Below are positions 38,434 through 48,224 of a DNA stretch of 54,825 bases, one piece after another. Source of the stretch: a bacterium (GTDB lineage: Bacteria > Patescibacteriota > Saccharimonadia > CAILAD01 > BJGX01); assembly GCA_029778565.1 (NCBI GenBank), contig JAKOQC010000453.1, positions 1-54,825 of the forward strand. Direction: 5' to 3'. How positions within the stretch are numbered: the first letter of the stretch is position 1; each line of letters starts with the position of its first letter. The notes beneath the pieces were generated by a model. The model worked only from the letters and a program-made list of their open reading frames with translations, made no database searches and was not told the origin of the DNA. A program made the position numbers and the translations under genes.

Positions 38434-41400
38434 ATGGCAGATAGTTTTGGACCAGATAATTTACCAGATGAAGAGGTAAGTAAAAAGGCATCTTCGGATT
38501 CCGGTTTTAGCTCGCCTGGAGATTTTGGCGACTTACCAGTCTCGCCGGTAGGTAATAAATCGAGCGGTAATCAAAAAAGCCGCATGGGATACAATGCCGA
38601 TTCCCTGCCAGGAAACGATAAAATTCCTGGTGGTTATGGCAATCTTGCGAATGCTGCGAGTGGCGAGGGAAGTGCCAGCGATAAAGCTCAAGAAGCTGGT
38701 AGACAGGCACTAAAATCTGCCGCCAGCGGTGGAGAAGGTGGTTTACCTGGTGGCAAAGGTTTGCCTGGTGGATCTGGACCAATTACCAAAGGTGATAAAG
38801 AAGCCGAGGCTAAAAAGGGTAATACCGAAAAGAATGTAGATGCTGCCGCCGTAGCCGCGGCAAGTTACTTTGGCACGCCTGCTGCCGGTGCGGCAGTTGA
38901 GAAACTTGGTGGTGTACGTGGCATTGCCAAAAAAGCTGGAATCATATCCTTAATAGCCTTAGTACCATTTATTCTTTTTGGGTTTTTTATTGCCTATATT
39001 ATTAGTAATCCATGGGAAGCATTACAACATGTGCTGCTCGATAAAAAAACTCGAGAATTTACCTTAAATGTCGCAGATAATTGGTCGCAAAACAACGGAA
39101 TGTTAAATGCAGCCGTAAAAGCTGCCAAGGCTGCAAACAGTTTTACTATAAATCCAGATGGTTCTCATGTTGTTGCTGCTAATCAACCTACCAAACCAGA
39201 GCCAGGCTCAATAGAAGAAAAGTTAGAAAAAATTGATTGGTCAAAGTCTCAGTTTCAAACCTTGCCAAAGGACGATTGCCGTTACGATCTTGAGCTGCAA
39301 CAGGTAATAGGAAGTGATGGAAAGCCACGCAGCATTCCAAAATCGGTTGTTGACAAACAGACCGGCCAAAAAACCCCTGTAGATCAGCTAAATGGTAATA
39401 CTGAGGCCGGGTATTGTGTGGCACAAAAATATCCTATCTTTAACTTAATGTGGCGCCAACCCATGGCTAGAGATCTTAATCATAAAGCAGATCTCTACTT
39501 AAGCTATGCTGCCGCTAAGGACGCGAAAGAAGTAAATGGTAGTACTACAGAAGTCGATAAATATGTCTATGATAAAACTCTTAAGCGCATTACAAGTGAG
39601 CCAAAGACGGGTGTTGATCTAACTACATATAAACCATTACTTGATCAAATAGCACAACAATATGCCTATAATGTAAGCGTCTATAATCAGCAACATCCCT
39701 CCGACCCGGTACCACCACCTGACCCAGCAAAACAAGATATTGTTAATAATTTACCAAAAATGTACCAAGCTATGGCCGAAGGAACAAGCCCATACTCTCA
39801 AGAAATGTCGGTTAACAAATATTTTAATATCCCTAATATGGAGACGCCTAAATATAATGATGCTATTAGTACAGATGTAGCAGGCACAGGTATCGCGCAA
39901 GCTATCTGCCCATTAATTTATTCATTTGCCGATGTTGGACTTGGTACATTTGACGCTGAGGCTGGCGCAAAAAATGCTCGAGCCGCTATAGAAAGTCGAT
40001 TAACCGGAGCAGAGCGAGGTAGTGCAAAAAGCCTTACCCTTACCGATACCCGCAAAGCCAATGCACTAAACACCAATGAGAGTAATGCTACTATTCAGCA
40101 AAACGATAATTGGGCTTCATCTACTGCATACCAAATAGATGTATATAATCAGCTCCGTGGTGTACAAATGAACCCTGAAGGAACACATAACAGAGCCTAC
40201 AACGTGCAACAACAGCTCTTTTATAGTAATGATGTTGATCCTAATTCTCCCTTACATCGCATACGGGGTGCTTGTTATGTGATCGGAGTTCGTGGAGGAA
40301 TTATTCAGGGTGGACCAGAAAAGGATCAGCCTGTAGATGCTGATAGAGGTCATAAAGCAAATGCTGACATGGTAGTGGCATTTCAAGATCTAAAAAAACA
40401 AATTCTTGCACAATCACCTGGAACATTTAATTCTCCTCAAGATTTTGGCATAGAACAGGTGATGACTGGTTATATACGTACCGGTTCTATTACCGCAGTA
40501 AGTGGCTTAGAACCAGGTCCTGATAATTATAATCGCCAGAGTATGGGGGTTCGTCAGCTTATTAATGACTATAACCTGGGCATCGGTGCAAGATTTTTAT
40601 CTGACACTGAGGCTAAAGATTTGGCAATTCGAGCCGATAACATAGATAGGCTACAGCAAAAAAATAATGGCATAGCCTACCGGTTGTTTAATACTGCTAA
40701 CATACACTCTCTAGCAAGCACCATCTTACAGAATATGACATCACCTAATACCGCCAAAACTGCTATGATTGGTAACTTTAAATCTATCTTATCGCCCTTA
40801 TATTCCCTAGCAAGCATACATAGTAATCTATCTTTTTATCTTACTGGAATACAAAATAGGGCATTTGCTGCAGATATTACTGGTGACCAATATTTTAAAA
40901 TCGATACATCTGGTTTTACTCCGCAAGAACTTGCATTAGACCCAATTGATAATGCCCATATCATAGAGGCAATAAAAAAAGGGAATGACGAAAATACAAA
41001 AAGAACTCTTTCTCATTACGATGAATGCTTTAAAGCTAAAATACCTAGTACTCTATATTTTGAAGTATCAGAAGTTGAAATTCGAGATGATAAAAACAAT
41101 TTAACTGGCTATAAACGATATTTTACCTATTATCCAGACAAGTCTATAGATCTTAATACAAGTAAGCAGGTGGTAAATGATTCTCCCGATTCTGAGTTTA
41201 ATAAATTTATGGATTGTAAATTCTTACTAGAAGATGCTAAGGATTTAAATAATCCTAGCCAGTTACTTGCTATACGGTATAGACTCTATACCTACTACAA
41301 TACACAATTGGATTATTTAGGAAAACTCAGTAGCGATGCGAGTGATACAAGTATCTATGCTGGGAGCTCGGGTGGAGGTGGTTCGCTAGAAAATAATGGA

Positions 41401-41832
41401 CAAACATCTGCGAATTTTATTTGGCCAGTAGAAGAGCCATATGGAATTAGTCGCTGTACTAAAGGCCATGGTTTTCCTGCAGTAGATATTTATTTCTCAG
41501 GAAAAGAAACGGCAAAAATTTATGCAGTTGCTGATGGTGAGGTTGCAGCTATTCGACCAGAAGGGCAAAGTGGTGGGTATGGTAATTTCGTTATTCTAAA
41601 ACACGACAATGGTTTATATACCGCTTATGCCCACAATAAAGAAATACTTGTTCAGAATGTTGGGGATAAAGTGAAACAAGGGGATGTGATATCAATTGGA
41701 GATAGTACTGGTCAGTCTACCGGGCCTCACCTTCACTTTGAAGTACGAAAAGACGGCGTAGATGGAGCAAAGCAGAATCCTGGTGATTATCTGCCCGATA
41801 AAGCAAATATTAAGAGTATATGCAGCCAATAA
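38434..41832 (+). CDS. Large T4SS-associated membrane protein with C-terminal M23 peptidase domain
   Basis: TM at ~residue 165-190; C-terminal GYGNFVILKHDNGLYTAYAHN...STGPHLHFEVRKDG. Confidence 0.85.
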   Translation: MADSFGPDNLPDEEVSKKASSDSGFSSPGDFGDLPVSPVGNKSSGNQKSRMGYNADSLPGNDKIPGGYGNLANAASGEGSASDKAQEAGRQALKSAASGGEGGLPGGKGLPGGSGPITKGDKEAEAKKGNTEKNVDAAAVAAASYFGTPAAGAAVEKLGGVRGIAKKAGIISLIALVPFILFGFFIAYIISNPWEALQHVLLDKKTREFTLNVADNWSQNNGMLNAAVKAAKAANSFTINPDGSHVVAANQPTKPEPGSIEEKLEKIDWSKSQFQTLPKDDCRYDLELQQVIGSDGKPRSIPKSVVDKQTGQKTPVDQLNGNTEAGYCVAQKYPIFNLMWRQPMARDLNHKADLYLSYAAAKDAKEVNGSTTEVDKYVYDKTLKRITSEPKTGVDLTTYKPLLDQIAQQYAYNVSVYNQQHPSDPVPPPDPAKQDIVNNLPKMYQAMAEGTSPYSQEMSVNKYFNIPNMETPKYNDAISTDVAGTGIAQAICPLIYSFADVGLGTFDAEAGAKNARAAIESRLTGAERGSAKSLTLTDTRKANALNTNESNATIQQNDNWASSTAYQIDVYNQLRGVQMNPEGTHNRAYNVQQQLFYSNDVDPNSPLHRIRGACYVIGVRGGIIQGGPEKDQPVDADRGHKANADMVVAFQDLKKQILAQSPGTFNSPQDFGIEQVMTGYIRTGSITAVSGLEPGPDNYNRQSMGVRQLINDYNLGIGARFLSDTEAKDLAIRADNIDRLQQKNNGIAYRLFNTANIHSLASTILQNMTSPNTAKTAMIGNFKSILSPLYSLASIHSNLSFYLTGIQNRAFAADITGDQYFKIDTSGFTPQELALDPIDNAHIIEAIKKGNDENTKRTLSHYDECFKAKIPSTLYFEVSEVEIRDDKNNLTGYKRYFTYYPDKSIDLNTSKQVVNDSPDSEFNKFMDCKFLLEDAKDLNNPSQLLAIRYRLYTYYNTQLDYLGKLSSDASDTSIYAGSSGGGGSLENNGQTSANFIWPVEEPYGISRCTKGHGFPAVDIYFSGKETAKIYAVADGEVAAIRPEGQSGGYGNFVILKHDNGLYTAYAHNKEILVQNVGDKVKQGDVISIGDSTGQSTGPHLHFEVRKDGVDGAKQNPGDYLPDKANIKSICSQ

Positions 41833-42815
41833 TGAAAAATCGAACAATACTATTTGGAATAATCGCTTTTGTAGGACTACTGTTGTTTGGTTTAGTAATT
41901 ACTATTTATTTGTCTTTTCAATCTCTCCCTACACTTAATCCTGAACTCATAACACAAAATCCGGGCATAATTAATGTCATAAATAACCAACCGTATCTTA
42001 TTAATAACACTAAACTGTATAAAATAGATAATTCATCTCTAGTGTTACAAAAAGAATTTAGTAATGACAGTCAAATCGAACTAAATCCTTTTGGTAAATA
42101 TGTAACCGAAAAACGACCTAATATTAAAACAGTGTATAGTTTGGATAATTTTCAACCTATTCAGCAAGTTGCTGGTAGATTTTTTGCTTGGCTTAACACA
42201 GATAGCTACCTTATAACTAATTCTACTAACCAATCTGAAGGGACAGATGCTGGTGATCTTAATGAGACGGCATATCAATCTAGTATTACATCAAATCAGA
42301 AACAAACCCTTTTTACTGGTCAGTTTATTACCTACATGTTACTAGCCGAGAATAGCTATATTAATCTAGCTCAGCGACCAAACACCGATAATTTCGATAC
42401 CATAGCTATTAATCAATTTACAAAAGATAAAGGTTTACAACCAATTACCACTAAGCAGAACTTTGGGTATAAGCCATTTATTCCATTAGGTTTTAGTCTT
42501 ATTCAAGAAAACACTTCTAGTAAGCCAATATTTTTACTAAAAGACAAACAACTTACTCAATTAAAACTATCTAGCCTCAATATTCAATCTATTGCCGCTA
42601 TTAACAATTCTTCTCTCATTTACTTTAATAAAGATACCGAAAAGAATAGTACTTTCTTATATATTTATGATCTTAATAACCAAACTTCAAAACCTGTAGC
42701 AAAACTACCCGTCGAATTTCAGCAGATTACCAGTTTAGCTGTCAATACAGATTATATTTATATTAATTCCGAAAAGGGAATCTATAAATTCAGTTTAGAA
42801 GGATTGAAATGGTAA
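41820..42815 (+). CDS. Membrane-anchored extracytoplasmic protein, possible beta-propeller
   Basis: Overlaps upstream stop; one N-terminal TM; repetitive beta-rich pattern. Confidence 0.7.
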   Translation: MQPIMKNRTILFGIIAFVGLLLFGLVITIYLSFQSLPTLNPELITQNPGIINVINNQPYLINNTKLYKIDNSSLVLQKEFSNDSQIELNPFGKYVTEKRPNIKTVYSLDNFQPIQQVAGRFFAWLNTDSYLITNSTNQSEGTDAGDLNETAYQSSITSNQKQTLFTGQFITYMLLAENSYINLAQRPNTDNFDTIAINQFTKDKGLQPITTKQNFGYKPFIPLGFSLIQENTSSKPIFLLKDKQLTQLKLSSLNIQSIAAINNSSLIYFNKDTEKNSTFLYIYDLNNQTSKPVAKLPVEFQQITSLAVNTDYIYINSEKGIYKFSLEGLKW

Positions 42816-45271
42816 AAAAGCGATTCATTATTAATATTATTATTTTGCTAATTGCTTTATTGATACCCTTGCAAGCATTCGCTTTTACCCCTCAGCAGAG
42901 ATTTGAAATAGAAAGAACACCACACTATGATCCAACTGATGTACCTTGTGGTGAAACCTCTATTACATCTTCTATTAGTTCTACTTTGCCTAACGACTTA
43001 CCCGAGCCAGTACGAACCATGGTAACCAAGGCAGCTAATAGCCAACAAACAGATCCGCTCGCCTTGATGTCGCTATTTATGGTAGAAAATGGTATTCAAG
43101 ACTATAAGAAAGCTAACATTAAGGGTTCTAACGTAGAAGATTATAATAAAGGCTGGCCAACAAGTAGTGCTGGCGCACAGGGTCCGTTTCAATTTCTACC
43201 TAGTTCGTTTCCAAAAGACGCAGGAGATATTAATAATTTCCAGGACGCCGCCAATGCTGCTGCTAAAGTGTTTTTAAAAGATCTCGCTCAAATACCAGCC
43301 AGTGGAGCCAAAGAGGGGGACTTAGCGGCTAAAGAAAAAGGTACTCTTAGTTATTTATTTGGCGCATATAATGGCGGTCCTGGTTATAGTCCAGGTAGTG
43401 TGCAAGGCTACGTTACAACTGCACTTAAGCACTATAAAGAACTACAAGCAGGTAGCTCGGGGAGTGGTGGAGCAGGTAGCGGTACTGCCCCAGCCCCAAC
43501 TACCCGCAACAATAACCCCTTGCTTCCTGTGGCACTTGCCGAGGACACCCAGCCAACTACGGTAGATAGTAAGCCAACGCCTGGTAAAGTCTTTGTAATT
43601 GGTGATTCAATCACATTCCAATCAAAAGCAAATATTATTGCCAAATTTGCAGCTGTTGGATATACCGATGTAGATGTGGATGGTTTAAGTAGTAGAGGAT
43701 TAACTGGTGGAGGACCAAGCCCGACAGGTTTAGAAGTGATTAATTCGAGTACAGAAAAAATTAAAGCCTCTAAGGCGGTTGTTATTGCGCTTGGAACAAA
43801 TGCTTATGACGTAGCTACATTCGGAAACGATATTAAAACTGCAATCACTGCGGTTAAAGCCGCTAATCCAGAAGCTAAAATTTATTGGGTAGATGTGGCG
43901 GGAAGGTTCCAGGATAAGCCATCTTTAGCCGGTACGTATCAAAGTATTAATAAGGCAATTTATGATAATAAAACAGAGGGATATTCAGTTATTTCTTGGT
44001 TTAAGACTGTCTACCCTCAAGGCGATCCAATAAATATTAAGCCAGACTTAGTAGATACAAATAATCTTATTTCTAACTCAGATGGTCTTGCTGTTCACCC
44101 AACTAGCCCAGCTGGTCAAGATGCATTTGGAGATGTAATTGCCCAAAATGTTGCAAATGGCGGTGGTAGTGCAGTAGGTGTACAAAAATCAAACAACTGT
44201 AATAAGAATGGTGCGCAAGGTGTTGGTACCTGTGTGGATGATGGTAGATTATTTACAATTAATGTTAGTGATGAAGAACTTGGTAAGGTTATAGATGACT
44301 ATGCAAAGTCTAAAGGCCTTGGAGATGCGCCATTAGCTAACCTAGGAGCAAAATTTGTTTCGGGTGCTAAGCGTGCTGGTGTTAATCCATTCTTACTTGT
44401 ACAGATAGCAATTCAAGAATCTAGCTATGGTAAAGCTATACCGGATAATAGCTATAATTCATTTGGTAGAACTGCAACAGCATCACAACCTAATGTCACT
44501 ACTAATGGTCGCCTTTGGTACAAGTATGATTCGTTTGCTGATAGCTTAGATGGTGGTGGAACTAAGGATGATCAACCAACCTATGTTAAAAAAGTATATT
44601 TAGACGAAGGTAAGATTACTATTCGGGATATTATTATGAAGTATGCTCCTCCCGGGGATGGTGGTAATAATCCAGATGAATATATAGCTGGCATTAAGAA
44701 AACGATTCAAGAGCTCGTAACTGCGTCGGGCGATAAAATTACCTGTGGAAGTGGTGGTGCTGGTACTTTATCTACCGCTGAATTAGTTAAGTCATTTGAT
44801 GGTCAACAAATTACACCTACAACAATTATCATCCATTACACTGTAGGACACTCAAATACCCCACAAGATTTTGTGAATCTTATTAAAAGTAATAAGAGCT
44901 GTGGCCCGCAAGGTTGCTCTGTACAATTATGGGCAGATGCAAATGGTAAAATGTTTCAATTAGTTGATCCAATTAATACTTATACCGAACATGTTTTAGC
45001 ATTTAATAAACATTCTATTGGTATTGAAATAGATGGTAGAACAGAAGAAGATATACTTGGTAATGATGCACAATATCAGGCGGTACTCAAAACTGTTAAG
45101 GAGCTTATGCAGAAGTTTAATATCAAAAATGAAAAGGTATGTGCTGAGCCAAATAGTAAGGGTATATTTGGTCATTTTGAAGCGAATATTTGTATGTTTG
45201 GTTCACCATCGGGTAGATCTGACCCAGGACAAAGATATATGGATAAATTAAGGGCGGATTTAGGTAGCTAA
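42809..45271 (+). CDS. Multidomain secreted peptidoglycan hydrolase (lytic transglycosylase-like, SGNH hydrolase, glucosaminidase-like, amidase)
   Basis: MSLFMVENG..AQGPFQFLPSSF; VFVIGDSITFQSKAN..VIALGTNAYD; FVSGAKRAGVNPFLLVQIAIQESSYG; TTIIIHYTVGHS..HSIGIEIDG. Confidence 0.85.
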   Translation: MVKKRFIINIIILLIALLIPLQAFAFTPQQRFEIERTPHYDPTDVPCGETSITSSISSTLPNDLPEPVRTMVTKAANSQQTDPLALMSLFMVENGIQDYKKANIKGSNVEDYNKGWPTSSAGAQGPFQFLPSSFPKDAGDINNFQDAANAAAKVFLKDLAQIPASGAKEGDLAAKEKGTLSYLFGAYNGGPGYSPGSVQGYVTTALKHYKELQAGSSGSGGAGSGTAPAPTTRNNNPLLPVALAEDTQPTTVDSKPTPGKVFVIGDSITFQSKANIIAKFAAVGYTDVDVDGLSSRGLTGGGPSPTGLEVINSSTEKIKASKAVVIALGTNAYDVATFGNDIKTAITAVKAANPEAKIYWVDVAGRFQDKPSLAGTYQSINKAIYDNKTEGYSVISWFKTVYPQGDPINIKPDLVDTNNLISNSDGLAVHPTSPAGQDAFGDVIAQNVANGGGSAVGVQKSNNCNKNGAQGVGTCVDDGRLFTINVSDEELGKVIDDYAKSKGLGDAPLANLGAKFVSGAKRAGVNPFLLVQIAIQESSYGKAIPDNSYNSFGRTATASQPNVTTNGRLWYKYDSFADSLDGGGTKDDQPTYVKKVYLDEGKITIRDIIMKYAPPGDGGNNPDEYIAGIKKTIQELVTASGDKITCGSGGAGTLSTAELVKSFDGQQITPTTIIIHYTVGHSNTPQDFVNLIKSNKSCGPQGCSVQLWADANGKMFQLVDPINTYTEHVLAFNKHSIGIEIDGRTEEDILGNDAQYQAVLKTVKELMQKFNIKNEKVCAEPNSKGIFGHFEANICMFGSPSGRSDPGQRYMDKLRADLGS

Positions 45272-46290
45272 TGTTTACTAGACGAAATATTTTAATAGCT
45301 TTAGTTGTAGTTATCTTTGTAGGTATTCTTTATATAATAACAGTGTTTAGCTTTAATACAGAAAAACAACCTCAACTCATCTCTAAAGATAAAATAGATA
45401 ATAACCAAAATATTATTACATATAATAATTTAGTTTATTATATTTCAACAGATGGGTTATTAAAACAAATTTCAGATAGTACTGTTAATACTATTGGTTC
45501 GATTAATACTGATTTTTCACCAAGCATTAGTTATGACGGAACAAATGTAAGTTATATTAACCCAAACACGAGAGAACTGACCGTCTTTAAAACCAATCAA
45601 CAAGGTTCTGGTAGTAGCCCAATTATTAAAGCTAATGGTGTGGCCTTTGCCGCCTGGCAAGATGAGGTTAATTTAATATATCTACAATATCAGGATATTA
45701 ATAATAAATATGACACTTTTTACGACCCAGAAGATACCCAACCAAATATTAAAGGGACTATTTATAGTGTTAATATAAATACAAAAACAATTACTCCTAT
45801 AGGGAATGTAAATATACAAAACCTCTTACTAGCTAACCCAAAATATCTTATTTATTCTTACCGTGAATCAGCAAATACTTTTACAATAAACAAATATGAT
45901 TTAAACACTAAAAAGACATCCTTAATCGCAAAGAAAAATCTAAGTCACTATAAAGTATTAAATAATAATAATCTATTAATAGAATCACCTACCGAAGATT
46001 ATCCTTACCTAATAAAAAATGCTGAGTTAATACAATTAAAAATTCCTACAAGTGTCTACCTAATAAGTAGCAGGAATAATACAGATATTAAATCTACCTT
46101 TAATATAGTAAAGAAAAAAGATATTAATGAATTTAGTAAAACAACTATAGATACAAATAATACTGAAATTATTACCGATTTAGATAAAATTATTACCAAC
46201 CCAATTAATTTAGCAGTTTTAGAAAAACAGTTAATTGTGTTTACCCAAGATGGTGTTTATTTGATTAATAGTGATAAGGTGAAAGAATGA
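45271..46290 (+). CDS. Membrane-anchored TolB/propeller-like protein
   Basis: N-terminal TM; DFSPSISYDGTNVSYINPNTRELTVFK. Confidence 0.7.
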   Translation: MFTRRNILIALVVVIFVGILYIITVFSFNTEKQPQLISKDKIDNNQNIITYNNLVYYISTDGLLKQISDSTVNTIGSINTDFSPSISYDGTNVSYINPNTRELTVFKTNQQGSGSSPIIKANGVAFAAWQDEVNLIYLQYQDINNKYDTFYDPEDTQPNIKGTIYSVNINTKTITPIGNVNIQNLLLANPKYLIYSYRESANTFTINKYDLNTKKTSLIAKKNLSHYKVLNNNNLLIESPTEDYPYLIKNAELIQLKIPTSVYLISSRNNTDIKSTFNIVKKKDINEFSKTTIDTNNTEIITDLDKIITNPINLAVLEKQLIVFTQDGVYLINSDKVKE

Positions 46291-46913
46291 AGAAATTACT
46301 TCTACTTATCATTATTTTTATAGTTATAAGTATTATTGGATTTAGCTTGTACTTACTAATTAGTAATAACAGAAAAGCCAGTGATCAGTCATTTAAATTA
46401 GTGAGTGTTAGTCCGAATAACTACAGTCAAGACGTTAATGTAGACACCGAAATTAAATTTGAGTTCTCTAAAACATTATCCAGGAAAGAAACTTCAAACA
46501 CATTAGAAGTTATCCCGGCTAGTTATTTAACAAAAGACATTGTAGATAACGAAATAATTTTTAAACCCAATACTAACCTAAAAGAAAATACTCAGTATAC
46601 TATTAAACTTTCTAATATCGAATCTATTAATGGGGAACAGATTAGCCCTATCACGTTAATTTTTACAACCGGAAAAGATAACTCACTAAGAGCTCAATTT
46701 ATTAAATCATTACCTATTCAAGGAGATGGGTTCTATATTAAATATGATGAAACTATCAATACCTTCATAGTAACTATACAAAAGAATCCATATGATAAAT
46801 ATAAGCAAAATGCGATAGATTACTTAACTTCAAAAGGAATAAATACAAATTCAGAAAAAATTAAGTATGAGCAGTTACGGTATTTACAAGGTAATGGAGC
46901 CCCTCCGGGTTAA
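46287..46913 (+). CDS. Membrane-anchored protein with bacterial Ig-like (Big_5-type) domain
   Basis: LVSVSPNNYSQDVNVDTEIKFEFSKTL...IIFKPNTNLKENTQYTIKL...ITLIFTT. Confidence 0.75.
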   Translation: MKKLLLLIIIFIVISIIGFSLYLLISNNRKASDQSFKLVSVSPNNYSQDVNVDTEIKFEFSKTLSRKETSNTLEVIPASYLTKDIVDNEIIFKPNTNLKENTQYTIKLSNIESINGEQISPITLIFTTGKDNSLRAQFIKSLPIQGDGFYIKYDETINTFIVTIQKNPYDKYKQNAIDYLTSKGINTNSEKIKYEQLRYLQGNGAPPG

Positions 46914-46916
46914 AAA

Positions 46917-47180
46917 TTAGCTAATAGTAATACTAAGTTGAGTAATCTTATACTGTGCTAATTCTTTTAGTAGAGTAGACTTAGTAAGCTGTAATTCACT
47001 TGCTGCTGAAGCGCTCGAAGTAGAAATGATTAAATGTGGTGGTTGATATTTTTTTATTGTAACTTTAATATGTGTCGTTTTTAGTATACTACTCTGAATT
47101 TGTAAGATTATTTTTTGAGTATCTAATAAATCTTGATGTTTACTAAATTGATATTTTTTTATAGGCTCTAAATCATTCAT
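46917..47180 (-). CDS. Small DUF721/DciA-like protein
   Basis: Position next to recF and sequence pattern; short. Confidence 0.55.
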   Translation of the reverse strand: MNDLEPIKKYQFSKHQDLLDTQKIILQIQSSILKTTHIKVTIKKYQPPHLIISTSSASAASELQLTKSTLLKELAQYKITQLSITIS

Positions 47181-48223
47181 ACCAACTCTATATGTTGAAA
47201 ATCTTTAATAATATTACTGGGGATATTTGTACTGGTAATTATCGTCTGAAACGATTTGGTGTTTTTAATAAGGAGTTTTTGACGGGTTTCATCCAGCTCA
47301 CTAAAAACATCATCGAGTAATAATATGGGTGGTTCGCTCGATCTAGCAAAGAGATCTAACTCAGTAAACTTAAATGCTAGCAATAGAGAGCGAATCTCTC
47401 CACGGGAAGCAAAATTCTTAACTGGTTCATTATTAAACAACACAACAAAATCCTCGCGATGTGGCCCTATTAGGGTAAGTCCTACCGAACTATCAATACC
47501 CCAATTACTTTGGATTTTTTCTAATAAATCTTCTTCTGAGGTATTAGAAGCTATAAATTTTGTTTGAATTTTTTTATTATCCAAAGAAACTTTTGTATAA
47601 AATTCTTGAAGAGAGGGAGTAATTTTTTTAAGAAACTCACTCCGTTTACGGGTAATATACGCACCGGCCGCTGCGAGCTGAATATTATAAATAGACATCT
47701 GTTCATCTAACTTTGGTTTTACACCGAGTTGTTTGTATTTTTTTAGTAATGCATTTCTCTGTCGGAGAGTTTTATTATACGTAATACTATTTTGTACATA
47801 CTCAGGATCGAGTTGATATAGGAGTGTGTCGAAATACTTACGTCTAATACTGGGGCTCAGGGAAAATAATAGTATAGAGTTAGGCTCAAACAAAACTACC
47901 GGGTATTTACCAATACTTTCTTTTAAAGTGATTATTTTATTATTATGCTTGATAGTCTTTTTTCTTTTAGGGATTAGGGTATAGTAATACAAAAGTTGAT
48001 TTTTATAAAAAGATAACTCAATTCTAAAAAAATCATTATTTGTAGAGATAAGCTGATTATCGTGTGCTCGAAATGATTTAGTAAATAATCCTACATAAAT
48101 AGATTCAAGAATATTTGTTTTACCAATAGCATTTTTCCCTGTAATAATTGTGGTTGGGTGGGTAAAAGAAACTGTTTTTTCAGGATAGTTACGAAAGTTA
48201 GTAAGTTTTACACTTTCTAACAT
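47177..48223 (-). CDS. recF: DNA replication and repair protein RecF
   Basis: LTNFRNYPEKTVSF..TIITGKNAIGKTNILESI; ILLLDDVFSELDETRQ. Confidence 0.95.
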   Translation of the reverse strand: MLESVKLTNFRNYPEKTVSFTHPTTIITGKNAIGKTNILESIYVGLFTKSFRAHDNQLISTNNDFFRIELSFYKNQLLYYYTLIPKRKKTIKHNNKIITLKESIGKYPVVLFEPNSILLFSLSPSIRRKYFDTLLYQLDPEYVQNSITYNKTLRQRNALLKKYKQLGVKPKLDEQMSIYNIQLAAAGAYITRKRSEFLKKITPSLQEFYTKVSLDNKKIQTKFIASNTSEEDLLEKIQSNWGIDSSVGLTLIGPHREDFVVLFNNEPVKNFASRGEIRSLLLAFKFTELDLFARSSEPPILLLDDVFSELDETRQKLLIKNTKSFQTIITSTNIPSNIIKDFQHIELV

Positions 48224-48224
48224 T

